NCBI RefSeq assembly: GCF_963678635.1
Contig: NC_087065.1
Coordinates: 54,007,858 to 54,071,857, forward strand
DNA: 64,000 bases
Source: Symsagittifera roscoffensis
Taxonomy: Eukaryota; Xenacoelomorpha; Acoela; Convolutidae
Direction of reading: 5' to 3'
Part shown: positions 11,570-22,659 of the stretch, piece by piece
Layout: each line of letters opens with the position of its first letter
Position numbering within the stretch: position 1 is the first letter of the stretch
The notes under the pieces: generated by a model
The model's database searches: none
The model's input: only the letters and a program-made list of their open reading frames with translations
What the model was told of the DNA's origin: nothing
Program-made: the position numbers and the translations under genes

Positions 11570-12010
11570 AATATGAGTTTAAGCCAGAGGTAGCTTTCTC
11601 ATAGAGTACTTTCATTTCAGATAAGGTATCTTATTTTCGGCCGGATAGATTCGTGCAACTTCTTAGTCTAATACCAATCTTAATCTTACTCTGATATATA
11701 CTAGTCTCAATAGATCTCGTGTATACTGGTATTTGCGGGTTAGGTTTATAGAAGTTGTCCAAAGGACAACAACTGTCTTCTAAGATTTATTCAATTTGTT
11801 CTGGTGCTGAAACTTTAAGTATTTTCAGCACTACTAATAATTGTCAGTATTAGTTATGGAATATGATTGGTTAGTTAGTAACATTTTATAGGGATAGTTT
11901 TATCAATAAAATAATTGGTTTATAAATACTAGCTCAGAATTGGTTCCAAATAGCAGATTCTATTAGATTAATGCAGTTTCTCAACTAGAACGTAGCAGAT
12001 GCTAGAACGG
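11570..12010 (+). repeat. Dispersed ~450-bp repeat (LTR- or SINE-like), full-length copy
   Basis: Landmarks are GAGTACTTTCATTTCAGATA, ATAGATTCGTGCAACTTCTTAG-type text at about 11643, TAATCTTACTC, CTCAATAGATCT, and a hairpin GGTGCTGAAAC ... GTTTTCAGCACT-like at about 11800-11830. The same order is found inverted at 56400-56765. Shorter relatives occur at 16390-16575, 18487-18676, 35610-35780 and 51867-52037. It sits in the part of array unit 1 that units 2-4 lack. A solo LTR is possible, but I did not see clear TG...CA ends or a target duplication. Confidence 0.6.
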
Positions 12011-12480
12011 AAGAAAAATAAAACGTATTAGGGAACCGATTCTGATGGATGACGCGGCACGGAACTTAGCGTGTAACATCTCAACTAAACTGACCTTCAG
12101 GGTCGTTTGATAATTTTGATCGAATCAGGCGGCTGGAGAGTCAAATCAGCTCTGTTTATAAAAGTTGATGGTATGAAGCTAACGTTGTAGGTTGAAATTG
12201 CCATCAAAAACCAGCTTTATTCTGTATAAAAAACTAGCTGAGAAAAGTGTACTTAATATTGATGAACCAAATAGTTCAAATCCTCAGACTACGAAAACAT
12301 CCAAAATCCTGCATTAGCAATGGCCAAACAAAAATCCAATTGTCATAACCCAGCAATTAAAATGCTTTAAGGCTGTAGCAAAATGAGTGTCAGGTATCGA
12401 TCGACCTTCTGGGAGAATGTAGGATAAAAAAAGTAATTATTACACTAAAAGCAGTGCTGAAACTCGAAATTTGCAGAAAT

Positions 12481-12690
12481 TTTTCATCCTCCCGTCAACG
12501 CATTTTTTGGCCAAATTCGTCCAAGAAGTGCCAAGAAACGGTTTTTTGACCAGTTTTTCCCAAACATTTTGGTCCAAATAGGGTTTTTAAAGTATTCTGG
12601 GAGTACTCCGAAAAATAATTTGGTCGACCTAAAAATGATCAAATTTGTTTTTCGAAAATCCCCCCTCTCAAGAAAACCTCGATCTGTCCC
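12481..12690 (-). repeat. Short repeat with ORF-like reading, copy 1 of 4
   Basis: The minus strand reads T-D-R-G-F-L-E-R-G-D-F and continues open to 12484. The same text lies at 14080-14289, 15678-15885 and 17775-17982, always at the same place in the array unit. In units 3 and 4 the upstream part of the frame is replaced at the module junction just before D-R-G-F, while the reading stays open. The junction suggests this ~200-bp piece is a repeat of its own. I do not consider it a functional gene. Confidence 0.45.
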
Positions 12691-13150
12691 TGGTTCGGCA
12701 TGCGGCACAAGCGACAAAGAGACGTATTATAAATCACATTGAGCCTACGCGCAGATAACATAGGAAAAAGAAACAAAAAAATATTCTTATGTAATTATAT
12801 CCAAGAGGAGTGAAAAGACTCAATAAAACTCCCAGATCCCCCAGATAAACTCAACGATTCGAGGCGGTAGATTAAATTTGCAATTACAGTACAGCCAAAA
12901 TGGTAGCCATTAAGACAGTGGAGAAAGCCATCAAGTTCTCGCAAATAAGCATGATAGATAAACAACCAGCGTGCCCAGGAATGTAGGGCATGAATAAGAC
13001 AAAAGTATCGGGCAAGAAAATTTTCCGCAAGGATAAAAACATAAATTTATTTGCATTGGCAGACAATCACAAAGCAGAATGCTGGTAGAAAACATTGAGA
13101 AGAACACTTTTGAAGCTTTGCGAACTGATCTACGCACTTACCTTAAAAAG

Positions 13151-13506
13151 TCTTCCCCCACCATCTTTTGATAATGAAACTAATTTATATAGTACTTAGT
13201 TTTATTATCAAAATATGGTGGGAGAAGACCTGAAACATGCATAAACGTGCGTTTCAGGGCCTGAAACGCATGTTTATGCATGTTTCAGGTCTTCCCCCAC
13301 CATATTTTGATAATAAAACTAAATACTTTATAAATTAGTTTTATTATCAAAATATGGTGGGGGAAGACCTGAAACATGCATAAACGTGCGTTTCAGGGCC
13401 TGAAACGCATGTTTATGCATGTTTCAGGTCTTCTCCCACCATATTTTGATAATAAAATTAAATACTATATAAATCAGTTTCATTATCAAAAGATGGTGGG
13501 GGAAGA
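13151..13506. repeat. ~356-bp near-perfect palindrome, block 1
   Basis: The block reads P-Q-P-Q-P. P is an ~78-bp inverted repeat with arms TCTTCCCCCACCATATTTTG / CAAAATATGGTGGGGGAAGA. Q is a ~61-bp palindrome, CCTGAAACATGCATAAACG ... GTTTATGCATGTTTCAGG, with GGGCC at its centre. The first P is the reverse complement of the last, so the whole block also folds back on itself around the middle P (arms of about 178 bp). It could form a cruciform as DNA or a long hairpin if transcribed. No TSD is clear. Confidence 0.9.
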
Positions 13507-14749
13507 TTGTTACACATTCTTTCAATGATTTTTTTTTCGTACGCCGGTGCAACCTTTTGAGAAAAGATCCTGGGAGGAACTAGCAACAAGAATTCTCGTA
13601 TCATGGCAAAATCCTGGATTTTCCGACTGCGTTTTCACATCTATCGAGTAGCTTCGTTTGAAAAAAAAAGTTGATTAATTTTTCCAAAAATATGTGAAAA
13701 AATTTCTAAGATGGATTAAATCTCCGACTACGCGTTCATAGCACAAAATATACCGCGCGTTTATTATCCCAAATTGGTCAAATTGGCAACTTTTAAACCC
13801 CATAACCTTACGAAAATTGACCAAAGTGAAAAATTTCTTCTAAAAGTGTACTTAATATTGATGAACCAAATATTTCAAATCCTCAGACTACGAAAACATC
13901 CAAAATCCTGCATTAGCAATGGCCAAACAAAAATCCAATTGTCATAACCCAGCAATTAAAATGCTTTAAGGCTGTAGCAAAATGAGTGTCAGGTATCGAT
14001 CGACCTTCTAGGAGAATGTAGGATAAAAAAAGTAATTATTACACTAAAAGCAGTGCTGAAACTCGAAATTTGCAGAAATTTTTCATCCTCCCGTCAACGC
14101 ATTTTTTGGCCAAATTCGTCCAAGAAGTGCCAAGAAACGGTTTTTTGACCAGTTTTTCCCAAACATTTTGGTCCAAATAGGGTTTTTAAAGTATTCTGGG
14201 AGTACTCCGAAAAATAATTTGGTCGACCTAAAAATGATCAAATTTGTTTTTCGAAAATCCCCCCTCTCAAGAAAACCTCGATCTGTCCCTGGTTCGGCAT
14301 GCGGCACAAGCGACAAAGAGACGTATTATAAATCACATTGAGCCTACGCGCAGATAACATAGGAAAAAGAAACAAAAAAATATTCTTATGTAATTATATC
14401 CAAGAGGAGTGAAAAGACTCAATAAAACTCCCAGATCCCCCAGATAAACTCAACGATTCGAGGCGGTAGATTAAATTTGCAATTACAGTACAGCCAAAAT
14501 GGTAGCCATTAAGACAGTGGAGAAAGCCATCAAGTTCTCGCAAATAAGCATGATAGATAAACAACCAGCGTGCCCAGGAATGTAGGGCATGAATAAGACA
14601 AAAGTATCGGGCAAGAAAATTTTCCGCAAGGATAAAAACATAAATTTATTTGCATTGGCAGACAATCACAAAGCAGAATGCTGGTAGAAAACATTGAGAA
14701 GAACACTTTTGAAGCTTTGCGAACTGATCTACGCACTTACCTTAAAAAG

Positions 14750-15104
14750 TCTTCCCCCACCATCTTTTGATAATGAAACTAATTTATATAGTACTTAGTT
14801 TTATTATCAAAATATGGTGGGAGAAGACCTGAAACATGCATAAACGTGCGTTTCAGGGCCTGAAACGCATGTTTATGCATGTTTCAGGTCTTCCCCACCA
14901 TATTTTGATAATAAAACTAAATACTTTATAAATTAGTTTTATTATCAAAATATGGTGGGGGAAGACCTGAAACATGCATAAACGTGTGTTTCAGGGCCTG
15001 AAACGCATGTTTATGCATGTTTCAGGTCTTCTCCCACCATATTTTGATAATAAAATTAAATACTATATAAATTAGTTTCATTATCAAAAGATGGTGGGGG
15101 AAGA
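14750..15104. repeat. ~355-bp palindrome, block 2
   Basis: This has the same P-Q-P-Q-P structure as the block at 13151. Differences include one C fewer in the C-run of the second P (TCTTCCCCACC) and GTGTGTTTCAGG for GTGCGTTTCAGG in the second Q. It ends array unit 2. Confidence 0.9.
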
Positions 15105-15881
15105 TTGTTACACATTCTTTCAATGATTTTTTTTTCGTACGCCGGTGCAACCTTTTGAGAAAAGATCCTGGGAGGAACTAGCAACAAGAATTCTCGTATC
15201 ATGGCAAAATCCTGGATTTTCCGACTGCGTTTTCACATCTATCGAGTAGCTTCGTTTGAAAAAAAAAGTTGATTAATTTTTCCAAAAATATGTGAAAAAA
15301 TTTCTAAGATGGATTAAATCTCCGACTACGCGTTCATAGCACAAAATATACCGCGCGTTTATTATCCCAAATTGGTCAAATTGGCAACTTTTAAACCCCA
15401 TAACCTTACGAAAATTGACCAAAGTGAAAAATTTCTTCTAAAAGTGTACTTAATATTGATGAACCAAATATTTCAAATCCTCAGACTACGAAAACATCCA
15501 AAATCCTGCATTAGCAATGGCCAAACAAAAATCCAATTGTCATAACCCAGCAATTAAAATGCTTTAAGGCTGTAGCAAAATGAGTGTCAGGTATCGATCG
15601 ACCTTCTAGGAGAATGTAGGATAAAAAAAGTAATTATTACACTAAAAGCAGTGCTGAAACTCGAAATTTGCAGAAATTTTTCATCCTCCCGTCAACGCAT
15701 TTTTTGGCCAAATTCGTCCAAGAAGTGCCAAGAAACGGTTTTTTGACCAGTTTTTCCCAAACATTTTGGTCCAAATAGGGTTTTTAAAGTATTCTGGGAG
15801 TACTCCGAAAAATAATTTGGTCGACCTAAAAATGATCAAATTTGTTTTTCGAAAATCCCCCCTCTCAAGAAAACCTCGATC

Positions 15882-16575
15882 TATACGAAAAGCAACAAAA
15901 AAGAAGAGGTGTCTTTCTAAGATATCATAAAACAATCAAACCATTTTAACAACAACCGGAAGTTCCGCATTCAAACGTAAAAGTTATCGATACAAAAACT
16001 GGTACCAATAGGGTGGTACCAGGAACGAAGAGCATTATGAGGTCAAACTGTCAACTGTATAGGCGCCCAACTTGGTTTCTTAGGTCACTAAAGACTAGAG
16101 AAAAAAAACATTAAGCTTTAAGCCGAGTCTATTTACAAAAGTTTCGTGAAATCCGCACGCAAATACGTGTGACGTAAGTTTTTTTGGCCTAGTGGTTTCC
16201 GGAAAAAGCAAATACAACTGGTTGTTCAGGATTCCGCAAATTTAAGCGGATTTCGCAAATTGTAAGCAGATTCCGCAAATGTAAGCTGATTCCACGGATT
16301 CGACTTACAGTTTGAGCTTACCGAGTGGAGGTCCGGGCTGGACTTTTCAAAGAGTAATTTCGAATAAGATAAACCGTTTGTTCGTCACTCTATTTTATTT
16401 TCGGCCGGATAGATTCGTGCAACTTCTTAGTTTAATATCAATCCTTATCTTTTTTATGTTTCCTAGTCTCAATATATCTAGAAAATACTGGTAATCTTGT
16501 GATGTTACAGGAGAAAAGCATGCAACTGATTCCAGTTTGTTTTATAATTTCTCTGACTAAAACTACGAATAGTTT
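15882..16575. repeat. Replacement module of array unit 3
   Basis: This is the sequence between CTCGATCT and ACTACAGTACAGCC that replaces the shorter module of units 1 and 2. It contains GGTACCAATAGGGTGGTACC near 16001 (an inverted GGTACC pair), a run of ~20-bp repeats GGATTCCGCAAATTTAAGC-like at about 16228-16310, and a partial copy of the dispersed repeat with ATAGATTCGTGCAACTTC at 16408. Unit 4 has the same module at 17979-18676. Confidence 0.8.
16228..16310. repeat. ~20-bp tandem repeat GATTCCGCAAATNTAAG
   Basis: Four neighbouring units (GGATTCCGCAAATTTAAGC, GGATTTCGCAAATTGTAAGC, AGATTCCGCAAATGTAAGC, TGATTCCACGGA...) lie head to tail. A second copy is at 18325-18407. Related, more spaced words GGATTCCGC / GGATTCCACAAAC / GGATTCCGCAAAC end each 16-kb unit at 35788-35903 and 52046-52160. 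Confidence 0.75.
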
Positions 16576-16845
16576 CAACTACAGTACAGCCAAAATGGTA
16601 GCCATTAAGACAGTGGAGAAAGCCATCAAGTTCTCGCAAATAAGCATGATAGATAAACAACCAGCGTGCCCAGGAATGTAGGGCATGAATAAGACAAAAG
16701 TATCGGGCAAGAAAATTTTCCGCAAGGATAAAAACATAAATTTATTTGCATTGGCAGACAATCACAAAGCAGAATGCTGGTAGAAAACATTGAGAAGAAC
16801 ACTTTTGAAGCTTTGCGAACTGATCTACGCACTTACCTTAAAAAG

Positions 16846-17201
16846 TCTTCCCCCACCATCTTTTGATAATGAAACTAATTTATATAGTACTTAGTTTTAT
16901 TATCAAAATATGGTGGGAGAAGACCTGAAACATGCATAAACGTGCGTTTCAGGGCCTGAAACGCATGTTTATGCATGTTTCAGGTCTTCCCCCACCATAT
17001 TTTGATAATAAAACTAAATACTTTATAAATTAGTTTTATTATCAAAATATGGTGGGGGAAGACCTGAAACATGCATAAACGTGTGTTTCAGGGCCTGAAA
17101 CGCATGTTTATGCATGTTTCAGGTCTTCTCCCACCATATTTTGATAATAAAATTAAATACTATATAAATTAGTTTCATTATCAAAAGATGGTGGGGGAAG
17201 A
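16846..17201. repeat. ~356-bp palindrome, block 3
   Basis: This has the same structure and again carries the GTGTGTTTCAGG variant, showing that blocks 2 and 3 are closer to each other than to block 1. It ends array unit 3 directly before TTGTTACAC of unit 4. Confidence 0.9.
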
Positions 17202-18676
17202 TTGTTACACATTCTTTCAATGATTTTTTTTTCGTACGCCGGTGCAACCTTTTGAGAAAAGATCCTGGGAGGAACTAGCAACAAGAATTCTCGTATCATG
17301 GCAAAATCCTGGATTTTCCGACTGCGTTTTCACATCTATCGAGTAGCTTCGTTTGAAAAAAAAAGTTGATTAATTTTTCCAAAAATATGTGAAAAAATTT
17401 CTAAGATGGATTAAATCTCCGACTACGCGTTCATAGCACAAAATATACCGCGCGTTTATTATCCCAAATTGGTCAAATTGGCAACTTTTAAACCCCATAA
17501 CCTTACGAAAATTGACCAAAGTGAAAAATTTCTTCTAAAAGTGTACTTAATATTGATGAACCAAATATTTCAAATCCTCAGACTACGAAAACATCCAAAA
17601 TCCTGCATTAGCAATGGCCAAACAAAAATCCAATTGTCATAACCCAGCAATTAAAATGCTTTAAGGCTGTAGCAAAATGAGTGTCAGGTATCGATCGACC
17701 TTCTAGGAGAATGTAGGATAAAAAAAGTAATTATTACACTAAAAGCAGTGCTGAAACTCGAAATTTGCAGAAATTTTTCATCCTCCCGTCAACGCATTTT
17801 TTGGCCAAATTCGTCCAAGAAGTGCCAAGAAACGGTTTTTTGACCAGTTTTTCCCAAACATTTTGGTCCAAATAGGGTTTTTAAAGTATTCTGGGAGTAC
17901 TCCGAAAAATAATTTGGTCGACCTAAAAATGATCAAATTTGTTTTTCGAAAATCCCCCCTCTCAAGAAAACCTCGATCTGTACGAAAAGCAACAAAAAAG
18001 AAGAGGTGTCTTTCTAAGATATCATAAAACAATCAAACCATTTTAACAACAACCGGAAGTTCCGCATTCAAACGTAAAAGTTATCGATACAAAAACTGGT
18101 ACCAATAGGGTGGTACCAGGAACGAAGAGCATTATGAGGTCAAACTGTCAACTGTATAGGCGCCCAACTTGGTTTCTTAGGTCACTAAAGACTAGAGAAA
18201 AAAAACATTAAGCTTTAAGCCGAGTCTATTTACAAAAGTTTCGTGAAATCCGCACGCAAATACGTGTGACGTAAGTTTTTTTGGCCTAGTGGTTTCCGGA
18301 AAAAGCAAATACAACTGGTTGTTCAGGATTCCGCAAATTTAAGCGGATTTCGCAAATTGTAAGCAGATTCCGCAAATGTAAGCTGATTCCACGGATTCGA
18401 CTTACAGTTTGAGCTTACCGAGTGGAGGTCCGGGCTGGACTTTTCAAAGAGTAATTTCGAATAAGATAAACCGTTTGTTCGTCACTCTATTTTATTTTCG
18501 GCCGGATAGATTCGTGCAACTTCTTAGTTTAATATCAATCCTTATCTTTTTTATGTTTCCTAGTCTCAATATATCTAGAAAATACTGGTAATCTTGTGAT
18601 GTTACAGGAGAAAAGCATGCAACTGATTCCAGTTTGTTTTATAATTTCTCTGACTAAAACTACGAATAGTTTCAAC

Positions 18677-19653
18677 TTAACACTTTATTGTAAATTATAG
18701 ACTTGAATAATCATTGCTTAGTCATAAAAATTTTAATTTGATGAGTATCAAGGTAAATAATAAATACTTGTTTTGAACTGGTTCCACCCATCCGGGGATT
18801 AGGAAGTATTTAAATCAAAAATGTTTTTGTGAGGGATGGATAGATTATCTTCTATAGTCTTTGAGGAGAGTATAGATTGACTGTGTCAGCGAAGTACATG
18901 TGATGAGGCTGAGTGGTTATTGTGAATTCAGGATGATCGTAGATTGCAAATTGGTGACAACTTTGTAAATAAGAGCGAGACTATGTGCATTCTCAACTAT
19001 TCGTTCGTTTGATCAGTTGGAGAGACAAAAGATGACTTCTCTGAGTGAGGCGACAAGTGACAAGGATACGTATGTTTCAAGTCTTTACATCGAGTCGGCC
19101 AATTTTCGTTTTACACCATTGTTCGTTTTACGTCCCTTGATACCTTTACTGCGATGTCGGCTCCGAACTGTATATTCTATGAAAGTTGAGACAAGGTCAA
19201 GAAAAACCAAAAGATTTGCCATTCGGTAGTCTGAATGTCGCCGAGTTTTCATCTCAATTTTGCTGCTCAGTTCTTTTGCTGTATGAAATCTTTTATATAT
19301 TTTTTATTGTGCACTTTAGTGATTCACTCTAGTTTTGATCTTATTTGCTATTTTCACGAAAGCCTGTTAGTTAGTTCAGTTGTTTTAAAGAGTTGCTTAT
19401 CCTGGGGCCGCTTGAAAGAAAAATTAAGCGAGTCGGTTCTAAGCAAAAGCTCAAGATGTCTTTCGAACGGCTGGTGGGATAGGCTAGTTTGGGTAAATTT
19501 GTGAGTCTCTCCTGGTTTAAATTTTTCTTTGATAACTTTTTTTCTTTTTTTTGTCAGGTGTTTTTTTAATTTTTTTAGTTTTTTTTTGTGGTTGTGTTCT
19601 TTTTTTTTGAATAGGTTTTATCCAGTTGTATCTGGTTTGAGTACAGTAGGACT
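18677..19653. other. Unique spacer between the array and the 16-kb duplication
   Basis: Two short plus-strand frames, 19017-19229 (70 codons, from an ATG) and 19235-19504 (89 codons, Leu/Ser/Phe-rich), have no domain I recognise. A T-rich tract lies at 19515-19615. They could be chance frames or a shifted remnant; no splice sites with fitting phase were recognised. Confidence 0.4.
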
Positions 19654-20558
19654 TTCTAGTTTATGTTATTTTTCCGTTGGCGTTAGTAACCTGCGTTCGT
19701 TATCCAAGCTTAATCCCTATAATCAAACGAGTTAGGAGAACAATTAAACTGCCTGCAAGCGATGTAAAGTTGTTATCAGTTATTTTGTGAAATTTGAATA
19801 TTTGAATGCTCACTAAAAACGAGATGTGAAGTTTGTTCAAAACATAAACAATTTGTGCGGAAAAAGGTGTTTTCAATAGGCAAAATAGAAAGTTTTTTTT
19901 ACAAAACTTGAGCATCTAAAAACGTTAAATTTAATTTGAGTTCTTTGGTCAAGTATTAATTTTTACATTGTATGAATTTTTGTTTACAACAAATAATAAT
20001 GTACTGCAATCGGTTAGCACTTTTTCATCAGATTTTCTGATTTCATTTGATTTTTTTATTTTGGAGACCTGTTTTGAAAAAAACTGGTGACCTACATTTT
20101 AGTGAAGTGATGAGTAGTTTTTTCTTTTGAAATAGTAAATAACAAAAGCAAGATTACATAGAACTGGGGTCGTTAAAAATGCATTATGCAAAGCAATATC
20201 TATGGTGGGTCAGAGCATTAAAAACTTTGATAACATGCTGAAAAAAGCCAAGAAAGCTGAAGTGCCTTAACAATATTGAGTTCTTCCGGGGCATCTGTAA
20301 ATTCATGGTGAGTATTTTTGATTAGAATGTGAAGTTTATGGTTTCATTTCGCGCCGTGGATGTTTTCTAATAGTGGGATTTCAACAGGTTGAATAATCAC
20401 ATGTGGTATGATGATGGGGCAAGAGTCTTAAAAAAGAAACTCATTAAGTGAGGGGCAAAATATATACACTTGTTGGACTTGTTGCGCAGGTTAGTACTTT
20501 TGATGCCAAGGTGAAATTTAAAAAAAATTCTCATGTTTACTTCGCTTTTTTAATCATT

Positions 20559-21031
20559 TTACAATGGTTTGGGTTGGGTGAAGGTGAACTGTATACACGG
20601 TGCCTTTGGAAAAAATGATAGAAAATGTGCGTGCAGGTTAGTTTCGTTTTCAACATTAGTTCGTGATTGCAATTCAAAAAAATAATAGGTTTTTATGGAA
20701 AAATATTCTTTGAATTGTGAGTTTACCGCAGAATTACAATCGTTTGGTGAATCTTCCATATAGCAAATGACACTGTTGTCATAGTGTGCTATGGGGAAGT
20801 GTTTGGACTTGCGTGCGATGAAGTGGCTGAGGACTTGTGATAAGCCAAGGTTAGAAAAAAGTTTAAATGTAATTGTCGGCAATAGTGACCTGGTAAATAG
20901 CTTTTACGTATATAAATGTCCTTCGTCTGCTTTGTGAAGTGGTGGTGCACTGAGTCAATTGAGAAACAATAGAAAAAAAAGGGAATTAATCCACATAAGG
21001 ATCTCGTTGATTTTGGGTTTTCGGTTATCAT
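20559..21031 (-). pseudogene. Open but shifted frames at the 3' side of the antisense element, copy 1
   Basis: Two minus-strand frames overlap here: 20789-21031 (80 codons, starting M-I-T-E-N-P, hydrophobic then His/Thr-rich) and 20559-20882 (107 codons). Their order and overlap suggest one coding region with a single frameshift near 20830-20880. I recognise no domain. It follows, in the sense of the element, the open frame at 21090-21710 and so may be the end of its third coding region. Copy 2 lies at 36816-37288. Confidence 0.3.
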
Positions 21032-21089
21032 ACAAAAATTATTGGAAAATTAGAGGTTTACAAATACGAATTCCTGCTTGTTAGTATTT

Positions 21090-21710
21090 CTAGATTGGTT
21101 GCTTCGGAGGAATATGGATGTGAGGGGGTGATAGACTAAGTATTTGGGTGGGTTCTTCGGATATTTCCTTTTCATTAGTATACGTTGTGCGCGGGTAGGG
21201 GTGTTGTGAATATATGATTTGGAAGTTTCTGAAGCAGAGTTGGTTAATTAGTGTAATGCCAATTGGTTGTTGGTGTTTTATTGAATCATCTAAGTCGTGT
21301 TCAAATTGGTCTTGGAGTGCCGTTAATAGTACTAGATAATGGTAAAAAGATCTGGAAAGCGTCGGTATATAAGGAACTGGAGTTGAATAAAAAAATGTTT
21401 CTGGGACTGATAGAATAATGGGGTTAAAAATTACTTATGGTAAATTAGTAGCGAGGCTTGGTTTGGAATGAAAAAATTCTTTGCGAGCGTCTGCTGCAGG
21501 GTTGTCATAAGTTTCTTGTTTGTTCAAAACTGTCTGGATTGAGTAATCAGTTGGATGAATTGGGTGATGAATTGGGAAATTGGAATGTAATAATTGTAAT
21601 ACCGGTAGAGGGAAGGAGAGAATTTCATTGCTAAAAGTGAGAGAGGTCTGCCAATGAAGATCGGAAGGGTATGAAAAAGATTGGTAGAGGGATCCGATTT
21701 GGCAGCTCAT
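21090..21710 (-). pseudogene. Third-ORF region of antisense gypsy element, distal part, copy 1
   Basis: The minus strand is open for 207 codons from ATG (21710) to TAG (21090), with a single TAA at 21435-21437. The product is rich in Ser, Pro, Leu, Ile, Tyr and Gln, with Y-Q-S-F near residue 10 and a later Pro-Tyr-Pro run. No catalytic motif is visible. So long an open stretch in this stop-rich DNA indicates a once-coding region. Its place after pol and after the helical env-like part suggests the third ORF of an env-bearing gypsy element, but the family cannot be proven by eye. Copy 2 is at 37347-37967. Confidence 0.4.
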
Positions 21711-21879
21711 TGTGGCCTAAAACCATTATCGTTCTGAGAGCGAGAAATGTTGTGTGTGGTTTTTATAATAATTGTGCATATGTTGCATAAGTTGTATAAG
21801 TTGTGAGTATGTTGTATATTTGTTGCATAAATTATCTTAAATACTGTTAGTGCTAAAGGTTGTAGTGTTTGTGTTCGTT

Positions 21880-22659
21880 CTATTTCGTATAAGTGATGTA
21901 GTGTTTCGAATTCTTATAGTGACATTTACGAAAAAGTCTGCTAATTGTGTAATCAAGTTGCAATTTTTTGTCATGAAATGTTGTTTCGAATTCTGTTATG
22001 GCGTAAAGGATGTTTATTAAAAGATGCATGTGTATGTCTGTCCCGAAATCAGGTTGTAAAAAGACGTGTAGCCAATTGTTTTCAAAGTTTATTGGTCGTA
22101 TTTATATGATAATTCAGTACAAATAATTGGAGGAGGTAAAGACTGTACTGTAATACCTGGTTGAGTTAGTGGTAGTGGATTCTTTGTTAGGTTTATTAAT
22201 TAAACTGTTACTTCAAAATTTGAAACTAGAGATTTTTGATATAGTCATTTTGAGTTGTGTTGGTAAGTCTTGGTGACGCAGAGTCTTTATTGTAATCGAT
22301 GTAGCGCCCAGCTGTGCAGTCGAGTGCTATCTAAACGATGTCCATTACTCGGAGAGGTGCTGAAAGAGTGTTCCAATGAAGTTTTAACAGTTTAGTGGTG
22401 TAACTCTTGACATTTGGGTTTCAAAGTGTGTTGCAAAATTATTTGAAAAGTGCTTAAAGTTGTTAGACTTGTTATTGAAGTTGTTGATGGTGGGAAAAGC
22501 GTTTCTGGAAAAATTGATGATGTTTTTAATTATAAAATATCGATTGGATTGTTTACGAATTTTGGTTTGCCATTTGGGCATTTGTAGTAAGGAGTCGTTG
22601 GAAAGGTGTGGGATGATAAAACGTAATTTTTTCTGGCTGTTTGAAAGTTTGGGTTGAAC
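21880..22659 (-). pseudogene. Candidate env-like region behind a splice acceptor, copy 1
   Basis: Minus sense: a long pyrimidine tract ending TTTTTCAATTTTTCAG (acceptor AG at 22661-22660) precedes a frame open for 91 codons to TAA at 22384. The same frame then continues to about 21880 with several single stops. The first part is basic and then Asn/Phe-rich with heptad-like spacing (F-P-T-I-N-N-F-N-N-K-S-N-N), followed by Cys and a long helical stretch. In errantiviruses env is made from a spliced RNA and has such helices, so an env-like remnant is a reasonable inference. I could not identify a furin site, a fusion peptide or a clear membrane anchor. Copy 2: 38137-38916. Confidence 0.35.

Larger units (their letters stand above)
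10849..18676. repeat. Head-to-tail array of four related but unequal units
   Basis: Each unit begins TTGTTACACATTCTTTCAAT, at 10849, 13507, 15105 and 17202, giving lengths of 2658, 1598, 2097 and ~1475 bp (the last truncated). Shared parts are nearly identical. Unit 1 contains ~1.04 kb (about 11200-12243) missing from units 2-4, with the join at TTCTAAA|AGTGTACTT. Units 3 and 4 replace the ~0.2 kb at 12688-12885 of unit 1 by a ~0.7 kb module (15882-16575, 17979-18676). Units 1-3 end in a palindromic block; unit 4 stops before it. This is a young segmental amplification. Confidence 0.9.

Noticed and set aside
12884-13137. Minus-strand hydrophobic frames in each array unit (also 14483-14736 and 16579-16832) as an extra exon of the host gene
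   Set aside because: There is a strong pyrimidine tract and AG near 13086, but the hydrophobic frame has a stop just downstream of it and no good donor. Exons 2 and 3 already join in frame without it. The identity of copies reflects the array, not selection.
22460-22657. Plus-strand 65-codon ORF (copy at 38717-38914)
   Set aside because: Lies opposite the Asn-rich frame of the third-ORF region, which has the acceptor and the longer continuous reading.
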